DNA of 64,000 nt from Bacteroidales bacterium UBA3297 (GCA_002362105.1 DETD01000018.1:1-64000); one strand, 5' to 3'; counted from the first letter of the stretch, positions 16,984 through 26,084 are shown. Notes: generated by a model not told the origin, from the sequence alone. Made by a program: numbers and translations.

Positions 16984-18534
16984 CTAAACTCCTTCCACTT
17001 TCCATGCTGCTATGGTCCGTTCTTTTTTGGAGAAGTTGACACCTATTTTCACGATTGGGCGGCCGTCGGTGCGGTAAGGGTCGGCATAGCCCATACGGTT
17101 GATCTGGTCGAGGGCGGCCTGCGCACTCTCGTCGACCTTGAACTCTATGATGAATATGTATTTCGGTGCGAAGAGGACGCAGTCTAAACGGCCTTTGGCG
17201 GTGTTAACCTCCACCTGCGTGTAGAAGCCCAGCCAACGGAACAAGACGTAGATGACCGTTTGAAAGTGCATCTCCCGCTTGTTGTCTAACACGTTCGGAA
17301 TCTGCCGGAAGAAGTCGGTCAACAACTCGAACGCCTCGTCGAAACGGCCGTCTTTCAGGGCGAAATAGAAGTCGCACATATAGTTCTTACCGTCAGAGGA
17401 AGAGCATCCCACCCAAGAAGGCATCATCACCTCCAACATGGAGACGCGAACTTCTGCATTGGGGTAACCTATGACAAACCGCTCCATCTCCCCGTCGTAG
17501 TACTTAATCGTCAAATAGCCAGCCTGATATAACAATGCGAAGACACTTTTAGCGTCTTCTTGAGAGACATAGAAATCTGACTCGAACAACGATTTGCGCT
17601 CAAAATCTAAAATCTGGGCGTTGTGTTTCTTCAAATGGGCAATCACGTAGGAGGAAGTGGCCGTTTCGAACCAAAAATTTTTAAGTTCCTTGGTAGAGAA
17701 AGCCAACATCAGACTCCACGGATTGAATATGTCTTTCGAATGTTTCGAGAAATGGTAACCGTCGTACTGTTTTTTCAACATAAGCAGCGTCTCTTCAAAA
17801 GACACGGACTCCTCGTCGGCCAACAGTTGGATGTCTTCCTTGAAATTTTCCAAAAGTTCGTCGGCGGTGATGCCACAGATGTCACAAAAGTCGTCGTGCA
17901 TCGAGATGTTCTCCAGATTGTTGAGCGTGGAGAAGACCGACACCTGCGAGAAGCGGGTGATGCCCGTGATGAAGACAAAGTGCTCGAAGGCCTCGTTCGC
18001 CTTCAGTTGCTGGTAGAACTCCTGGAGGATGGGCTTTACCTCGTCTAACCTGCCGTCGTGCAGGTGGGCCAGAAGCGGGGCGTCGTACTCGTCGATCAGT
18101 ACCACCACCTTGCGGCCGGTTTGCTGGCAGACTGCCCTGATGAGGTTGCCAAAACGTATGCCGTTCCTCAGTTCACCTGCTGCCACACCGTATTCTTCCT
18201 CGTACTGCCGCAACATATTGCCAATGTAGCTCACCATACCAGCGGCGTCCATATCCTTGCAACCGCTCATATCGAACCGGAAAACCGGATACTGGATCCA
18301 GTCTTTTTCCAGCGCGTTGATTTTCAAGTTGGCAAACAACTCCCTCTTCGCCTCAAAGTAGCATTGAAGCGTATTGACAAGCAGCGACTTGCCGAAACGG
18401 CGCGGACGGGACAGGAACACGAACTTACGGTTCCGCACCATCTGGTACATCCGCTCGGTTTTGTCAACATAGGCGAAACCGTTGCTTACGATGTCTTCGA
18501 AGTCCTGCCTTCCTATCGGATACGGGCGAAGCAT
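16984..18534 (-). CDS. AAA-ATPase-like protein with C-terminal PD-(D/E)XK nuclease-like domain
   Basis: The 516-residue protein begins LRPYPIGRQDFEDIVSNGFAYVDKT, the standard start of the Bacteroidota 'predicted AAA-ATPase' family. SRPRRFGKSLLVNTL near residue 42 is an atypical P-loop (R-R-F-G-K-S) and VVLIDEYDAPL near 145 is Walker B. The last 150 residues contain DCVLFAPKYIFIIEFKVDESAQAALDQI, split across strand and helix, a PD-(D/E)XK-like core with D, E-x-K. These genes occur in many copies in Bacteroidales genomes; a defence or mobile-element link has been suggested but role is unknown. Its GC content is higher than that of the polysaccharide cluster beside it. Confidence 0.85.
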   Translation of the reverse strand: MLRPYPIGRQDFEDIVSNGFAYVDKTERMYQMVRNRKFVFLSRPRRFGKSLLVNTLQCYFEAKRELFANLKINALEKDWIQYPVFRFDMSGCKDMDAAGMVSYIGNMLRQYEEEYGVAAGELRNGIRFGNLIRAVCQQTGRKVVVLIDEYDAPLLAHLHDGRLDEVKPILQEFYQQLKANEAFEHFVFITGITRFSQVSVFSTLNNLENISMHDDFCDICGITADELLENFKEDIQLLADEESVSFEETLLMLKKQYDGYHFSKHSKDIFNPWSLMLAFSTKELKNFWFETATSSYVIAHLKKHNAQILDFERKSLFESDFYVSQEDAKSVFALLYQAGYLTIKYYDGEMERFVIGYPNAEVRVSMLEVMMPSWVGCSSSDGKNYMCDFYFALKDGRFDEAFELLTDFFRQIPNVLDNKREMHFQTVIYVLFRWLGFYTQVEVNTAKGRLDCVLFAPKYIFIIEFKVDESAQAALDQINRMGYADPYRTDGRPIVKIGVNFSKKERTIAAWKVEGV

Positions 18535-19100
18535 GTTTGTTTTACTTGATTAAGGAAAATGCCACAATAGTTTTTTCTGCAAATCCACTGCTCGGAGAGG
18601 ACACTATTATAACGTAGTTAGTGAAGTCCTGCCCTACGGGGATAGAGCTTATATCTGATTGTGTTAACTGGAGCGTTTAGTTCCGCATTGAGCAAATCAC
18701 TAGTTCCCTTCGCTCATAGTAAAGTGCGAAGGTTCAACAAGTTAGCTTTAACTTGAGTTTAATAGCTATGGAAAATGCAAAATAGAACAATATGATTTTC
18801 CACAATTTTCCAGCAAAGTTAGGGAAAATTAAGAATAAATAAAAAGAAAACGGCGGTTGCTTTCTTAAATTTCTATTTTTATACGCATAATTATACAGAA
18901 AGAGGAAAATCGACAACACCGGCTTATAATAATAAATAGCGCCTACCACCCTACGACCAAAGCCAACACATCAACATATTTATAGACAGCCCCCTAGGCA
19001 AAAAAGTGCGGAACCGACAACCGATTGAAGATTAAGCACAAAGGAGTTGCTAGAGGAGAAATGCCGACTCTACCAAAATATTAAGAGCGGGCTGTTGTGC
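18535..19100. other. Long intergenic region upstream of the tyrosine kinase gene, no gene seen
   Basis: This region separates divergent genes. It is AT-rich from about 18750 to 18960. I see only a weak open frame on the minus strand there, with a composition of random AT-rich DNA. No RNA gene or clear regulatory dyad is visible apart from the short GTTG/CAAC repeat at about 19093-19107. Confidence 0.5.
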
Positions 19101-19121
19101 CCGACAACGAAATATTTTTTA

Positions 19122-19129
19122 TATCTTTG
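19122..19129 (+). promoter_or_regulatory. Bacteroidota -7 box of the Wzc-type gene
   Basis: TATCTTTG matches TAnnTTTG exactly and lies 36 bases before the start codon at 19165. A TTG at 19095 is slightly too far for a standard -33 element. Confidence 0.6.
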
Positions 19130-19164
19130 CGTAATCTAAATTAAATTATCTGTAAACTACACCA

Positions 19165-21594
19165 ATGCAAGAAACGCAACGTAGCCTGAGCCGCCGGCAG
19201 AGTGTGAAGCCAGCTGACGACTCACTCAGTTTGAAAAATATATTTGAAATCATAAAGAGCAACAAGTGGTTAGTGGCGGCCTGCACTGTTGTTGGTTTGT
19301 GCCTGGCTGGCGCCTACCTGCAAAAGACGCAGCCGACCTACAGCCGCTATTCTACCATTTTGGTGAAAGACAACGCCAAGAAGGGTGCGAAAGGCATCAA
19401 CGACCAGTTGGCCGACCTGGGCCTGCTGGCCAGCAGCAGCAATGTGGACAACGAGATAGAGGAATTCAAGAGTCCCTACCTTATGTATATGGCCATTAAG
19501 CAGTTGAACCTGCACACCACCTACAGCGAACGACGCCTGTTGCGCAACAACGACCTCTATAAGAGTTCTCCAATTTGTGCGGCCTTCCCCGATGCCAAAG
19601 ACGAGAGTGCTTTCGGCTTCAAAGTGGAGATTGACGGGCCAACCAACTTCCGCCTGACCAAATTCCGCTGGAGCAACCCTGCCAGTGGCGAGGCAATGGA
19701 AAGCGACACGGTGATTAACGCCCGCGCCTACCAGTGCGTCAACACCCCTATAGGAAAAACCATTATAGAGCCCAACGGGAACGGCCTGACCGAGGCTGAC
19801 ACCAAACGCAAAATATGGGTGAGCCGCACCAATCCGAACGTGCTGGCCGACGCCTACGCCGCCAAACTGGCGGTGGAACTGGTGGGGAAAAAGAGCACCG
19901 TGATAAATATGACACTGGCCGACGTTTGCAAACAGCGTGCCGACGATGTGTTGAAGGCGCTGGTAGACATCTACACCTTCGAGCGTCTGGAAGAGAACCG
20001 ACTGAACGCCGAAACCACCAACAAGTTTATCGACAACCGACTGGTGACGCTGGAAAAAGAATTGGGCAAGATTGACAACAACATTGAGGGCTACAAGAGC
20101 GTGGAACTGGTGACCAACGTCTACAGCGAAGGTCTGGGCGACGTAAGCGAGCAGAAACAGTACAACGCCCGCGCCCTGGAGGCGGTGACCCAGTTGGAGA
20201 TTGCCAAATACATAAACGACTGCCTGAGCGACACCACCATGAAGGACCAGCTGCTACCCAACAACGCTGGCCTGACCGACCAAAGCCTAGGCAGCCTGAT
20301 CACCAACTACAACGAAATGGTCATCAAACGGGGCAGACTGGTGGCCAACAGCAGTGTGAAGAACCCGCTGGTGAAGGAAATGGACGAAACGCTGAAACAG
20401 TTGCGCAGCAGCATCAGCAGCACGCTGGCTAACATCATCCACACCAACAGCATGAAGGTGGAGAAGTTGCAGAGCAAGGAGGCACAAATCAACAAAAAGA
20501 TAGCCCGCAATCCGCAACAGGAAAAATACCTGCAGACCATTGGCCGCCAACAGAAGATTAAGGAGACCCTCTACCTCTTCTTGTTGCAGAAACGCGAAGA
20601 GAACGAGTTGAGCGGAAATATGGAAGTGAGCAACATCCGCGTCATCACCCCGCCACGCGGCCCGCAAGCGCCTATCAGTCCGAAGAAGATGCAAGTGCTA
20701 CTAATGGGACTGATTGGCGGCATGGGGTTGCCAACCTTCATCATCTGGCTGTTGCTTGCCCTCGACGGAACGGTACGCAGCAAGAAAGACCTGGATGGCC
20801 TTTCTCTGCCATACCTCGGCACAGTGCCACTAACCAAACGGATTAAAGACAACAGCAAAGAGACCATGCCACTGCGCATTGAGGTGGAAGACAAAAACCG
20901 AAACGGCATTAACGAGGCCTTCCGCGTGCTGCGAACGAACTTCACCTTTATGGCAGGCCACGACAGCGAGTTGGTGCTGTTCACCAGTTTCTACCCGAAC
21001 AGCGGTAAAACCTTCGTGAGCGCCAACCTGGCTGTGAGCCTCGCACTAATGGGCAAACGCATCCTGATGGTGGATATGGACCTGAGAAAAGCAGAGTTGA
21101 GTAAAAATCTGTGCGATGTGCGCAAGGGTGTAACCAGCCTGCTGAACGGCGACAAGGAAACGCTGAAGGATTGCATCATGAAGAGCAAGATACACGACAA
21201 CATCGACATTCTGCCGAGCGGCGTGATACCGCCAAACCCAGCCGAGTTGTTGCAAAACGAGCGCATGACCGCACTGATGGCCGACCTGCGCGGCAAGTAC
21301 GACTACGTGTTCCTCGACTGCACACCGCTCAACCTGGTGGCAGACGCCAGCATTGTGGGCAAGTATGCCGACCTTGTGCTGTTCGTGATGCGCGAGGGCC
21401 AGTTCCAACGCGACGCACTACCCGATTTGGAAGAACTGTACCACAGCGGCACATTCAAACGTATGTGTACCATTCTGAACGGCTCGCTGAACACCAACGG
21501 CGTATACGGACAGTACCACCGCTATGGCAGCTACGGCAGCTACCGTAGTTACGGCAACTATGGTAACTACGGCTACGGCAAAAACAGCAAATAA
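19165..21594 (+). CDS. wzc: Polysaccharide co-polymerase fused to tyrosine autokinase (Wzc type)
   Basis: The 809-residue protein has a Wzz domain with one membrane helix near 32-50 and a second near 510-535. The large periplasmic part between them ends in ISPKKMQVLLMG. The cytoplasmic BY-kinase follows, with Walker A PNSGKT (S613, K615), Walker A' ILMVDMDLRK (from 633) and Walker B YVFLDCTPL near 715. The C-terminus is a Tyr tail in which nine tyrosines recur about every third residue, the site of autophosphorylation that controls chain length. It is transcribed away from the polysaccharide cluster at 4.2-15.6 kb and is its probable partner. No Wza-type export channel lies in the window. Confidence 0.93.
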   Translation: MQETQRSLSRRQSVKPADDSLSLKNIFEIIKSNKWLVAACTVVGLCLAGAYLQKTQPTYSRYSTILVKDNAKKGAKGINDQLADLGLLASSSNVDNEIEEFKSPYLMYMAIKQLNLHTTYSERRLLRNNDLYKSSPICAAFPDAKDESAFGFKVEIDGPTNFRLTKFRWSNPASGEAMESDTVINARAYQCVNTPIGKTIIEPNGNGLTEADTKRKIWVSRTNPNVLADAYAAKLAVELVGKKSTVINMTLADVCKQRADDVLKALVDIYTFERLEENRLNAETTNKFIDNRLVTLEKELGKIDNNIEGYKSVELVTNVYSEGLGDVSEQKQYNARALEAVTQLEIAKYINDCLSDTTMKDQLLPNNAGLTDQSLGSLITNYNEMVIKRGRLVANSSVKNPLVKEMDETLKQLRSSISSTLANIIHTNSMKVEKLQSKEAQINKKIARNPQQEKYLQTIGRQQKIKETLYLFLLQKREENELSGNMEVSNIRVITPPRGPQAPISPKKMQVLLMGLIGGMGLPTFIIWLLLALDGTVRSKKDLDGLSLPYLGTVPLTKRIKDNSKETMPLRIEVEDKNRNGINEAFRVLRTNFTFMAGHDSELVLFTSFYPNSGKTFVSANLAVSLALMGKRILMVDMDLRKAELSKNLCDVRKGVTSLLNGDKETLKDCIMKSKIHDNIDILPSGVIPPNPAELLQNERMTALMADLRGKYDYVFLDCTPLNLVADASIVGKYADLVLFVMREGQFQRDALPDLEELYHSGTFKRMCTILNGSLNTNGVYGQYHRYGSYGSYRSYGNYGNYGYGKNSK

Positions 21595-21625
21595 AGCGGG
21601 ACGCGCCTGACCGGCGCGCCGCTTT
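21593..21625 (+). terminator. Hairpin after the Wzc-type gene, weak terminator
   Basis: AAAGCGG (21593-21599) pairs with CCGCTTT (21619-21625), and GGCGCG pairs with CGCGCC inside. The stem is very strong, but no long T run follows. Confidence 0.55.
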
Positions 21626-21772
21626 CACACCAAAGCGGCTACGGCAATGCCGTACATTTCAGCGAGTTGAAATTTTACCCGAGAAAAACATCGGAAAAAG
21701 TTTGGCGAGTTGGCAGGAATACGCTAATTTTGCATCGTCAAACGGAAAACGACCACCGGATGACGATAAAAT

Positions 21773-21848
21773 GACTCAGTAGCTCAGCTGGTAGAGCAAC
21801 AGACTCTTAATCTGTGGGTCCAGGGTTCGATCCCCTGCTGGGTCACCA
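21773..21848 (+). tRNA. tRNA-Lys (anticodon CTT)
   Basis: The acceptor stem GACTCAG pairs with CTGGGTC (one G-T pair). The D arm has GCTC...GAGC. The anticodon stem ACAGA/TCTGT encloses the loop CTCTTAA, giving anticodon CTT at 21806-21808. The T arm contains GGTTCGATCC. Discriminator A is followed by an encoded CCA, so the mature 3' end is present in DNA. It reads codon AAG. Confidence 0.96.
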
Positions 21849-21855
21849 TCTTTTT

Positions 21856-21940
21856 GGAGAGATGGTAGAGTGGTCGATTACAGCAGTCTTGAAAACTGCC
21901 GTACCGAGAGGTACCGGGGGTTCGAATCCCTCTCTCTCCG
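21856..21940 (+). tRNA. tRNA-Ser (anticodon TGA)
   Basis: The acceptor stem GGAGAGA pairs with TCTCTCC. The anticodon stem GCAGT/ACTGC encloses CTTGAAA, giving anticodon TGA. A long variable arm (GTACCGAGAGGTAC) identifies a class II tRNA, and GGGTTCGAATCCC is the T arm. The discriminator is G. CCA is not encoded (CAAA follows), unlike the tRNA-Lys 7 bases upstream; the two are probably co-transcribed. Confidence 0.96.
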
Positions 21941-21947
21941 CAAACTG

Positions 21948-21979
21948 AAAGCAAGTTGGTTTTATCAACTTGCTTTTTT
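21948..21979 (+). terminator. Rho-independent terminator of the tRNA pair
   Basis: AAAGCAAGTTG (21948-21958) pairs with CAACTTGCTTT (21966-21976) across a 7-base loop, and the T run continues to 21979. Confidence 0.9.
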
Positions 21980-22007
21980 CGTTTTGGCAGAAATGACACG
22001 GCACGAA

Positions 22008-22038
22008 TTTGAGACGTTCTAAAAATATCATATATTTA
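22008..22038 (+). promoter_or_regulatory. Promoter of the YafQ toxin-antitoxin pair
   Basis: TTTG at 22008-22011 and TATATTTA at 22031-22038 are separated by 19 bases. This is the Bacteroidota -33/-7 arrangement with one mismatch in the -7 box. The antitoxin ATG at 22057 lies 18 bases downstream. Confidence 0.6.
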
Positions 22039-22056
22039 CAAAAAATTCAAACGCGT

Positions 22057-22284
22057 ATGGCAAATACAATAACACCACAATTTATAGTAGATATTGAAGA
22101 CGAATCACTCATTAACGACATAAGGCGCGCAATAAAAATGATAAAAGGAGTGAAATCGGTCCATAAAGTCGAACAAAAGAAAAAAAGCAGCTTAAACTCG
22201 GCTCTAGAGGACATTAAGGAAGGCCGTGTGCACCACGCCGACTCGGTTAAAGATTTGCTAACACAAATTCTAGGAGAAGACTAA
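22057..22284 (+). CDS. Putative antitoxin of a YafQ-type module
   Basis: The start is the ATG at 22057 (MANTITPQFIVDIED), which fits the promoter; an upstream codon at 22009 lies within the promoter. The 75-residue protein has an N-terminal strand region, then a run of lysines and SALEDIKEGRVHHADSVKDLL, the short helix pattern used by RelB-type and similar antitoxins to wrap their toxin. The toxin gene starts 1 base after its stop. DNA binding through the N-terminal half is inferred. Confidence 0.75.
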   Translation: MANTITPQFIVDIEDESLINDIRRAIKMIKGVKSVHKVEQKKKSSLNSALEDIKEGRVHHADSVKDLLTQILGED

Positions 22285-22285
22285 C

Positions 22286-22561
22286 ATGGCATACAGCCTT
22301 AACTACACCAACCAATTCAAGAAATCGCTCAAACGATGTCAAAAAAGAGGATTCGACATCAACGAGCTAAGCAAAGTTCTAAGCATTCTATCAGAAAAAG
22401 GAGAACTTCCTGAAAACTACAAGCCCCACATTCTCCATGGGAAATACGAAGGAATTTGGGAGTGCCACATCAAGCCTGACTGGCTCCTTTTATGGGAACA
22501 ATCGGAAAAAGAACTTACGCTCATTTTACTCGACACCGGGACACATTCCGATATTTTCTAA
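22286..22561 (+). CDS. yafQ: YafQ-family mRNA interferase toxin
   Basis: The 91-residue protein (RelE superfamily) starts MAYSLNYTNQFKKSLKRC, the usual basic N-terminus. It contains H48, H51, then ECHIKPDWLLLW with H61 and D65, and ends LDTGTHSDIF with H87. These are the conserved histidines and aspartate used by YafQ toxins to cut mRNA on the ribosome. Length is standard and no key residue is missing, so it is probably active. It forms an operon with the antitoxin. Confidence 0.92.
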   Translation: MAYSLNYTNQFKKSLKRCQKRGFDINELSKVLSILSEKGELPENYKPHILHGKYEGIWECHIKPDWLLLWEQSEKELTLILLDTGTHSDIF

Positions 22562-22593
22562 AAAACAGCCAACACACAAGCCTAACACTTCTT

Positions 22594-22625
22594 TTTGTGA
22601 ATATGGTGAAAAAGGATTAAATTTG
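22594..22625 (+). promoter_or_regulatory. Canonical promoter of the PorE-like gene
   Basis: TTTG (22594-22597), a 20-base spacer and TAAATTTG (22618-22625) give a full match to the Bacteroidota housekeeping promoter. The predicted RNA start near 22632 leaves about 20 bases before the GTG start at 22652. Confidence 0.78.
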
Positions 22626-22651
22626 AAAGATAGAGCATATCTTACACAAAA

Positions 22652-25531
22652 GTGCAGACTAACTTCCACATAAATTCTTTTTTCGGGTCTGCCGGCAAAC
22701 GCCTGGCGGCCGCCACCGTATGCTTCCTGCTGTGCCACATCAGCGCGGCGGGAGTCAACTTCGGGAAACTAATAAACGAGCAACACAACTACGCCAAAGC
22801 AGACAAGGAGCTGGACAACCAGCGCGACAAGATGACGACCGAGGAAGCCTTCTTCGAGTTCAACTACTGGCGTTGCGTCCTCTTCTGCAAACAAGACTAC
22901 AAGAACTTCAATCCGCTAAAGGCCTACAACATTGCCAACAACCTGCAACGCAGGCTGATTGGCATTACCGACCCCAAGAAACTGGAGCGGCTGCAAAAGG
23001 CGGGCTACACCAACGAAAGCCTAAGAAGCCTGGCCGACACCACGTGCCGCTACGGTCTGCTGAAAGCGGAAAAAGCCAACACCGTGGAGGCCTTCAACCA
23101 CTACCTCCACTACTTCGAGCTGGCCCGCCAGGAATGGAAGGACCGCGCGCAAAACAAGGTGTACGAACTGGCGTTTGAACGCGCACTGAACAACAATACC
23201 GAGACGGACTACGAAAACTTCGTCACCACCTATCCCTATGCCACGCAAGTACCCGACGCCAAGGCCCGCATTGAGACCCTGGCCTACGAACTGGCCACCA
23301 AAACCAACACCAGGCACGGCTACGAGATGTTTCTGAGCCGATTTCCGGAAACGACACGCAAGGCCGAGGTGCAAGACAGCATCTGGCGCAAAGCCTTCCG
23401 CATGATCAGACGCGCCAACAAAACCAACAACTACCTGTGGTATGCCGAAACCTACCCCAACAGTCCCTACGCCCATCTGGCCGACAGCCTTGGCCAACAA
23501 CACGCCTACAACGACCTGATTGTGCCGGGCCTGTGGAGCAGCTACGTAACCTTCCTCACCCTCTTCCCCAACAACAAGGAGTTCCGCAAAGCCGCCAGCG
23601 ACAGTCTGCTACGGCTGAGCCAGCGCGACCGTGTGGCCAAAGGCCTGTTGCTGAGTCTGGAAAACGAGAGCAACTCGGCCAAACGCAGCGATCTGCTGAA
23701 ACAGACCTACGCCCTGATGGCTAAAGACGGCGAAATCAGCACTCTGGAATACCTGAAAAAGAACTATCCGGAAGTAACCAAACTACCGTCGTTCCAAAAG
23801 GATCTGGCGGCCGCCAAATATGCGGAAGACCTGGACTTCAGAACCATTGTACCACTGGGCGAAGACCAAGTGCGGCTAGAACAATACATACAGATGGCCA
23901 GCGACAAAGACTTGGCCATTGTGGCCCTGCAAGTGCTAATCCGCGACGCCGTAAAGGCTAAAGACTGGGACAAGGCCCTCCAGACCGTGAGGAAGTACGG
24001 CCACGTACTGGGAAACAATCCGCTCTACAAAGAGCTGACCGCCGTACTGGAAAGACCGCTAAACCCCTCCATCGCCATCAAGAACATTGCCGCCACCAAC
24101 TCGAAAAAGGGGAACCAGTACTACCCCATCATCAGCGCCGACGGCAAAAAACTCTACTTCTGCGGACGTGACCGCGAGGACAATCTGGGCGGAGAAGACG
24201 TTTTTGTGACCGAACGCACTGCCGGAGGTTGGACGAAACCGCGCATCTTCGCCCCACTGAGCAGCAAAAACAGCAACGACGGCATTCTGGCCGTGAGTGC
24301 CGACGGCACCCAGATGCTGAAATTTGAGAACGGCGTAATGGGCCTCTGCACAAAGAACGAAGAGGGCTGGCAACCAGTAGAGTTCTTCCCGCCCAACATC
24401 AACCGCGGCACCTGGAACAGCGACGCCACCCTGTGCAGCGACGGCAAGACCCTGCTCTTTACCAGCATCAGGCCTTCGGCCTCCGACATCAACAAGGCGG
24501 CCATCTACCACGGCAACAACCACTACGAAAGCGACCTGTATGTGAGCCAACGCGACAGTCTGGGCCAATGGAGCGAGCCTGTGAACCTGGGGCCCGCCAT
24601 CAACACGATGTACAGCGAACGCACCCCCTTTATGCACCCCGACATGCGCACCCTCTACTTCAGTTCTGACGGCAGGGGCGGACTGGGCGGCTACGATGTG
24701 TACAAGAGCGTGCGCCTGAGCGACACCTGCTGGACCTGCTGGAGCGAGCCCGAAAACCTGGGCAAGGAAATAAACACCGATGCCGACGACTGGACCTACA
24801 AAATCAGCACCGACGGTACAACGGCCTACTTCAGCCAAAAAGAACAAGACAGCAACGAAAGCCGCATCTACAGTATAAACCTGCCTACCGAACAGCGCCC
24901 ATTCAAGGTGGTGACCGTTAGCGGAAAGATGGTGGACCGCGGCGGAAAGAAAGTGGCGACCAAACTGATGTGGGAAGATTTGGAGACACACAAAATTGTG
25001 GGTATGGCACAAAGCGACCCCGAAGACGGCAGTTTCTTCATTGTGCTGCCCGCCGGCAAAATGTACGGCGTGTTTGTAAGCGACACTAGCGTCTACCCCG
25101 AAACCCGGCACGTTGACCTGCGCAAGGTGGAAGAAAGCGTGGCTGTGGAGAAAACCTTCCATGTAACGACCATCGAAGAGCTGAAACAGGGCAAGGAGGT
25201 GACCATCAACAACATCTTCTTCGAATTCGGCAAAAGCGAGCTGCTCAGCTATTCATACCCCGAACTGCACCGCCTGGCCAGACTGCTGAAAAAGATGAAC
25301 CTAAATGTGGAAATTGGCGGACACACCGACGATGTGGGTAGCGACGAGGTTAACGACCGGTTGTCGCAAGCACGTGCCGACGCTGTACGCAACTTCCTGA
25401 TTTCGCTGGGGTGCAATGCCAACGCTATATCGGCCAAAGGTTACGGTAAAAACAAACCTATTGCCAAAAACGACACCGAAAGAGGACGGGCAAAGAACCG
25501 ACGCGTGGAAATGCGGGTAATAAAAGATTAA
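22652..25531 (+). CDS. PorE-like T9SS envelope protein: helical repeats, PD40 propeller, CRD, OmpA domain
   Basis: The start is a GTG: an in-frame stop lies seven codons upstream and the next ATG would remove the signal sequence (hydrophobic residues 18-34). Domains of the 959-residue protein in order: helical TPR-like repeats (about 40-460); a WD40-like PD40 propeller (about 470-745) with YPIISADGKKLYFCG, TPFMHPDMRTLYFSSDG and GGYDVY; a carboxypeptidase-type regulatory domain (about 750-825); and an OmpA domain (about 845-959) with FFEFGKSEL, GGHTDDVG and GRAKNRRVEM. TPR-PD40-CRD-OmpA is the architecture of PorE, which links the T9SS rings to peptidoglycan. At 959 residues it is longer than typical PorE, so a paralogue is possible. 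No clear lipobox is seen. Confidence 0.85.
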   Translation: MQTNFHINSFFGSAGKRLAAATVCFLLCHISAAGVNFGKLINEQHNYAKADKELDNQRDKMTTEEAFFEFNYWRCVLFCKQDYKNFNPLKAYNIANNLQRRLIGITDPKKLERLQKAGYTNESLRSLADTTCRYGLLKAEKANTVEAFNHYLHYFELARQEWKDRAQNKVYELAFERALNNNTETDYENFVTTYPYATQVPDAKARIETLAYELATKTNTRHGYEMFLSRFPETTRKAEVQDSIWRKAFRMIRRANKTNNYLWYAETYPNSPYAHLADSLGQQHAYNDLIVPGLWSSYVTFLTLFPNNKEFRKAASDSLLRLSQRDRVAKGLLLSLENESNSAKRSDLLKQTYALMAKDGEISTLEYLKKNYPEVTKLPSFQKDLAAAKYAEDLDFRTIVPLGEDQVRLEQYIQMASDKDLAIVALQVLIRDAVKAKDWDKALQTVRKYGHVLGNNPLYKELTAVLERPLNPSIAIKNIAATNSKKGNQYYPIISADGKKLYFCGRDREDNLGGEDVFVTERTAGGWTKPRIFAPLSSKNSNDGILAVSADGTQMLKFENGVMGLCTKNEEGWQPVEFFPPNINRGTWNSDATLCSDGKTLLFTSIRPSASDINKAAIYHGNNHYESDLYVSQRDSLGQWSEPVNLGPAINTMYSERTPFMHPDMRTLYFSSDGRGGLGGYDVYKSVRLSDTCWTCWSEPENLGKEINTDADDWTYKISTDGTTAYFSQKEQDSNESRIYSINLPTEQRPFKVVTVSGKMVDRGGKKVATKLMWEDLETHKIVGMAQSDPEDGSFFIVLPAGKMYGVFVSDTSVYPETRHVDLRKVEESVAVEKTFHVTTIEELKQGKEVTINNIFFEFGKSELLSYSYPELHRLARLLKKMNLNVEIGGHTDDVGSDEVNDRLSQARADAVRNFLISLGCNANAISAKGYGKNKPIAKNDTERGRAKNRRVEMRVIKD

Positions 25532-25680
25532 GTACTAGGTACTAGGGACTAGGGACGAGGGACGAGATACTAGGGACTAGATACTAGGGACTAGGGACGA
25601 GGGACTAGGTACTAGGGACTAAAGACTAGGGACGAGGTACTAAAGACTAGGGACGAGGGAATATGGGTTAAGTACGAACT
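25532..25680 (+). repeat. Low-complexity repeat, left block flanking the S23 gene
   Basis: The block is made of about 10-base units such as TACTAGGGAC, TACTAGGTAC and GGGACGAGG in irregular order. The same units appear in reverse complement at 26085-26175 on the other side of the four-helix-bundle gene. Spacing and units are too irregular for a CRISPR array. Confidence 0.85.
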
Positions 25681-25696
25681 TATAATTATTATATTT

Positions 25697-26053
25697 ATGG
25701 TTTTAGACGAAAAAAGTTTTTTATTCGCCGTTAGGATCGTAAAATTCTACCAATATATGATGAACAATAAAAAAGAATTTGTGCTATTCAAACAAATTCT
25801 TAGAAGTGGCACAAGTATTGGAGCGAATATAAAAGAAGCTAAATACGCCCAATCAGTCGCAGATATGATCTCCAAATACTCTATTGCGAGGAAAGAAGCC
25901 AACGAAACAATTTATTGGTTGAAATTACTTAAGGAAACTGATATAATTGACGACAACTCATATAGCAGTCTTAACAACGATTGCGAAGAATTAATCAAGA
26001 TATTGACAACATCTATAAAGACCCTCAAAGCCAAAGAGAGCAATGGGAATTAA
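25697..26053 (+). CDS. Four-helix-bundle protein of the S23/IVP (23S rRNA intervening sequence) family
   Basis: The 118-residue protein is all helical. SFLFAVRIVKFYQYMMNN forms the first helix. LRSGTSIGANIKEAKYAQS (about 38-56) carries the family hallmark R-S-G-T-S-I-G-A-N-I-x-E-A. ISKYSIARKEANETIYWLKLL (about 58-80) follows. The family was first seen inside 23S rRNA intervening sequences and related proteins serve as accessory factors of retroelements; the function of free-standing copies is unknown. It is more AT-rich than recF and the PorE-like gene beside it and is enclosed by inverted low-complexity repeats, which suggests an inserted cassette. Confidence 0.88.
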   Translation: MVLDEKSFLFAVRIVKFYQYMMNNKKEFVLFKQILRSGTSIGANIKEAKYAQSVADMISKYSIARKEANETIYWLKLLKETDIIDDNSYSSLNNDCEELIKILTTSIKTLKAKESNGN

Positions 26054-26084
26054 GTTATAATATAAATTTGTAACTACACATATC

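Noticed and set aside
18734..18949. Minus-strand 71-codon ORF in the gap before the Wzc-type gene
   Set aside because: Its composition reflects random AT-rich DNA, with no promoter or recognisable segment.
19093..19107. Operator-like dyad upstream of the Wzc-type gene (GTTG...CAAC)
   Set aside because: Only four base pairs per arm; too short to distinguish from chance.
21784..22031. Minus-strand ORFs across the tRNA genes
   Set aside because: They overlap two well-formed tRNAs and their terminator; the peptides are the familiar artefact of translating tRNA genes.
24059..25162. Long minus-strand ORF (367 codons) inside the PorE-like gene
   Set aside because: It is the shadow of a GC-rich plus-strand gene; its translation is Val/Gly/Ala/His-rich with no family features.
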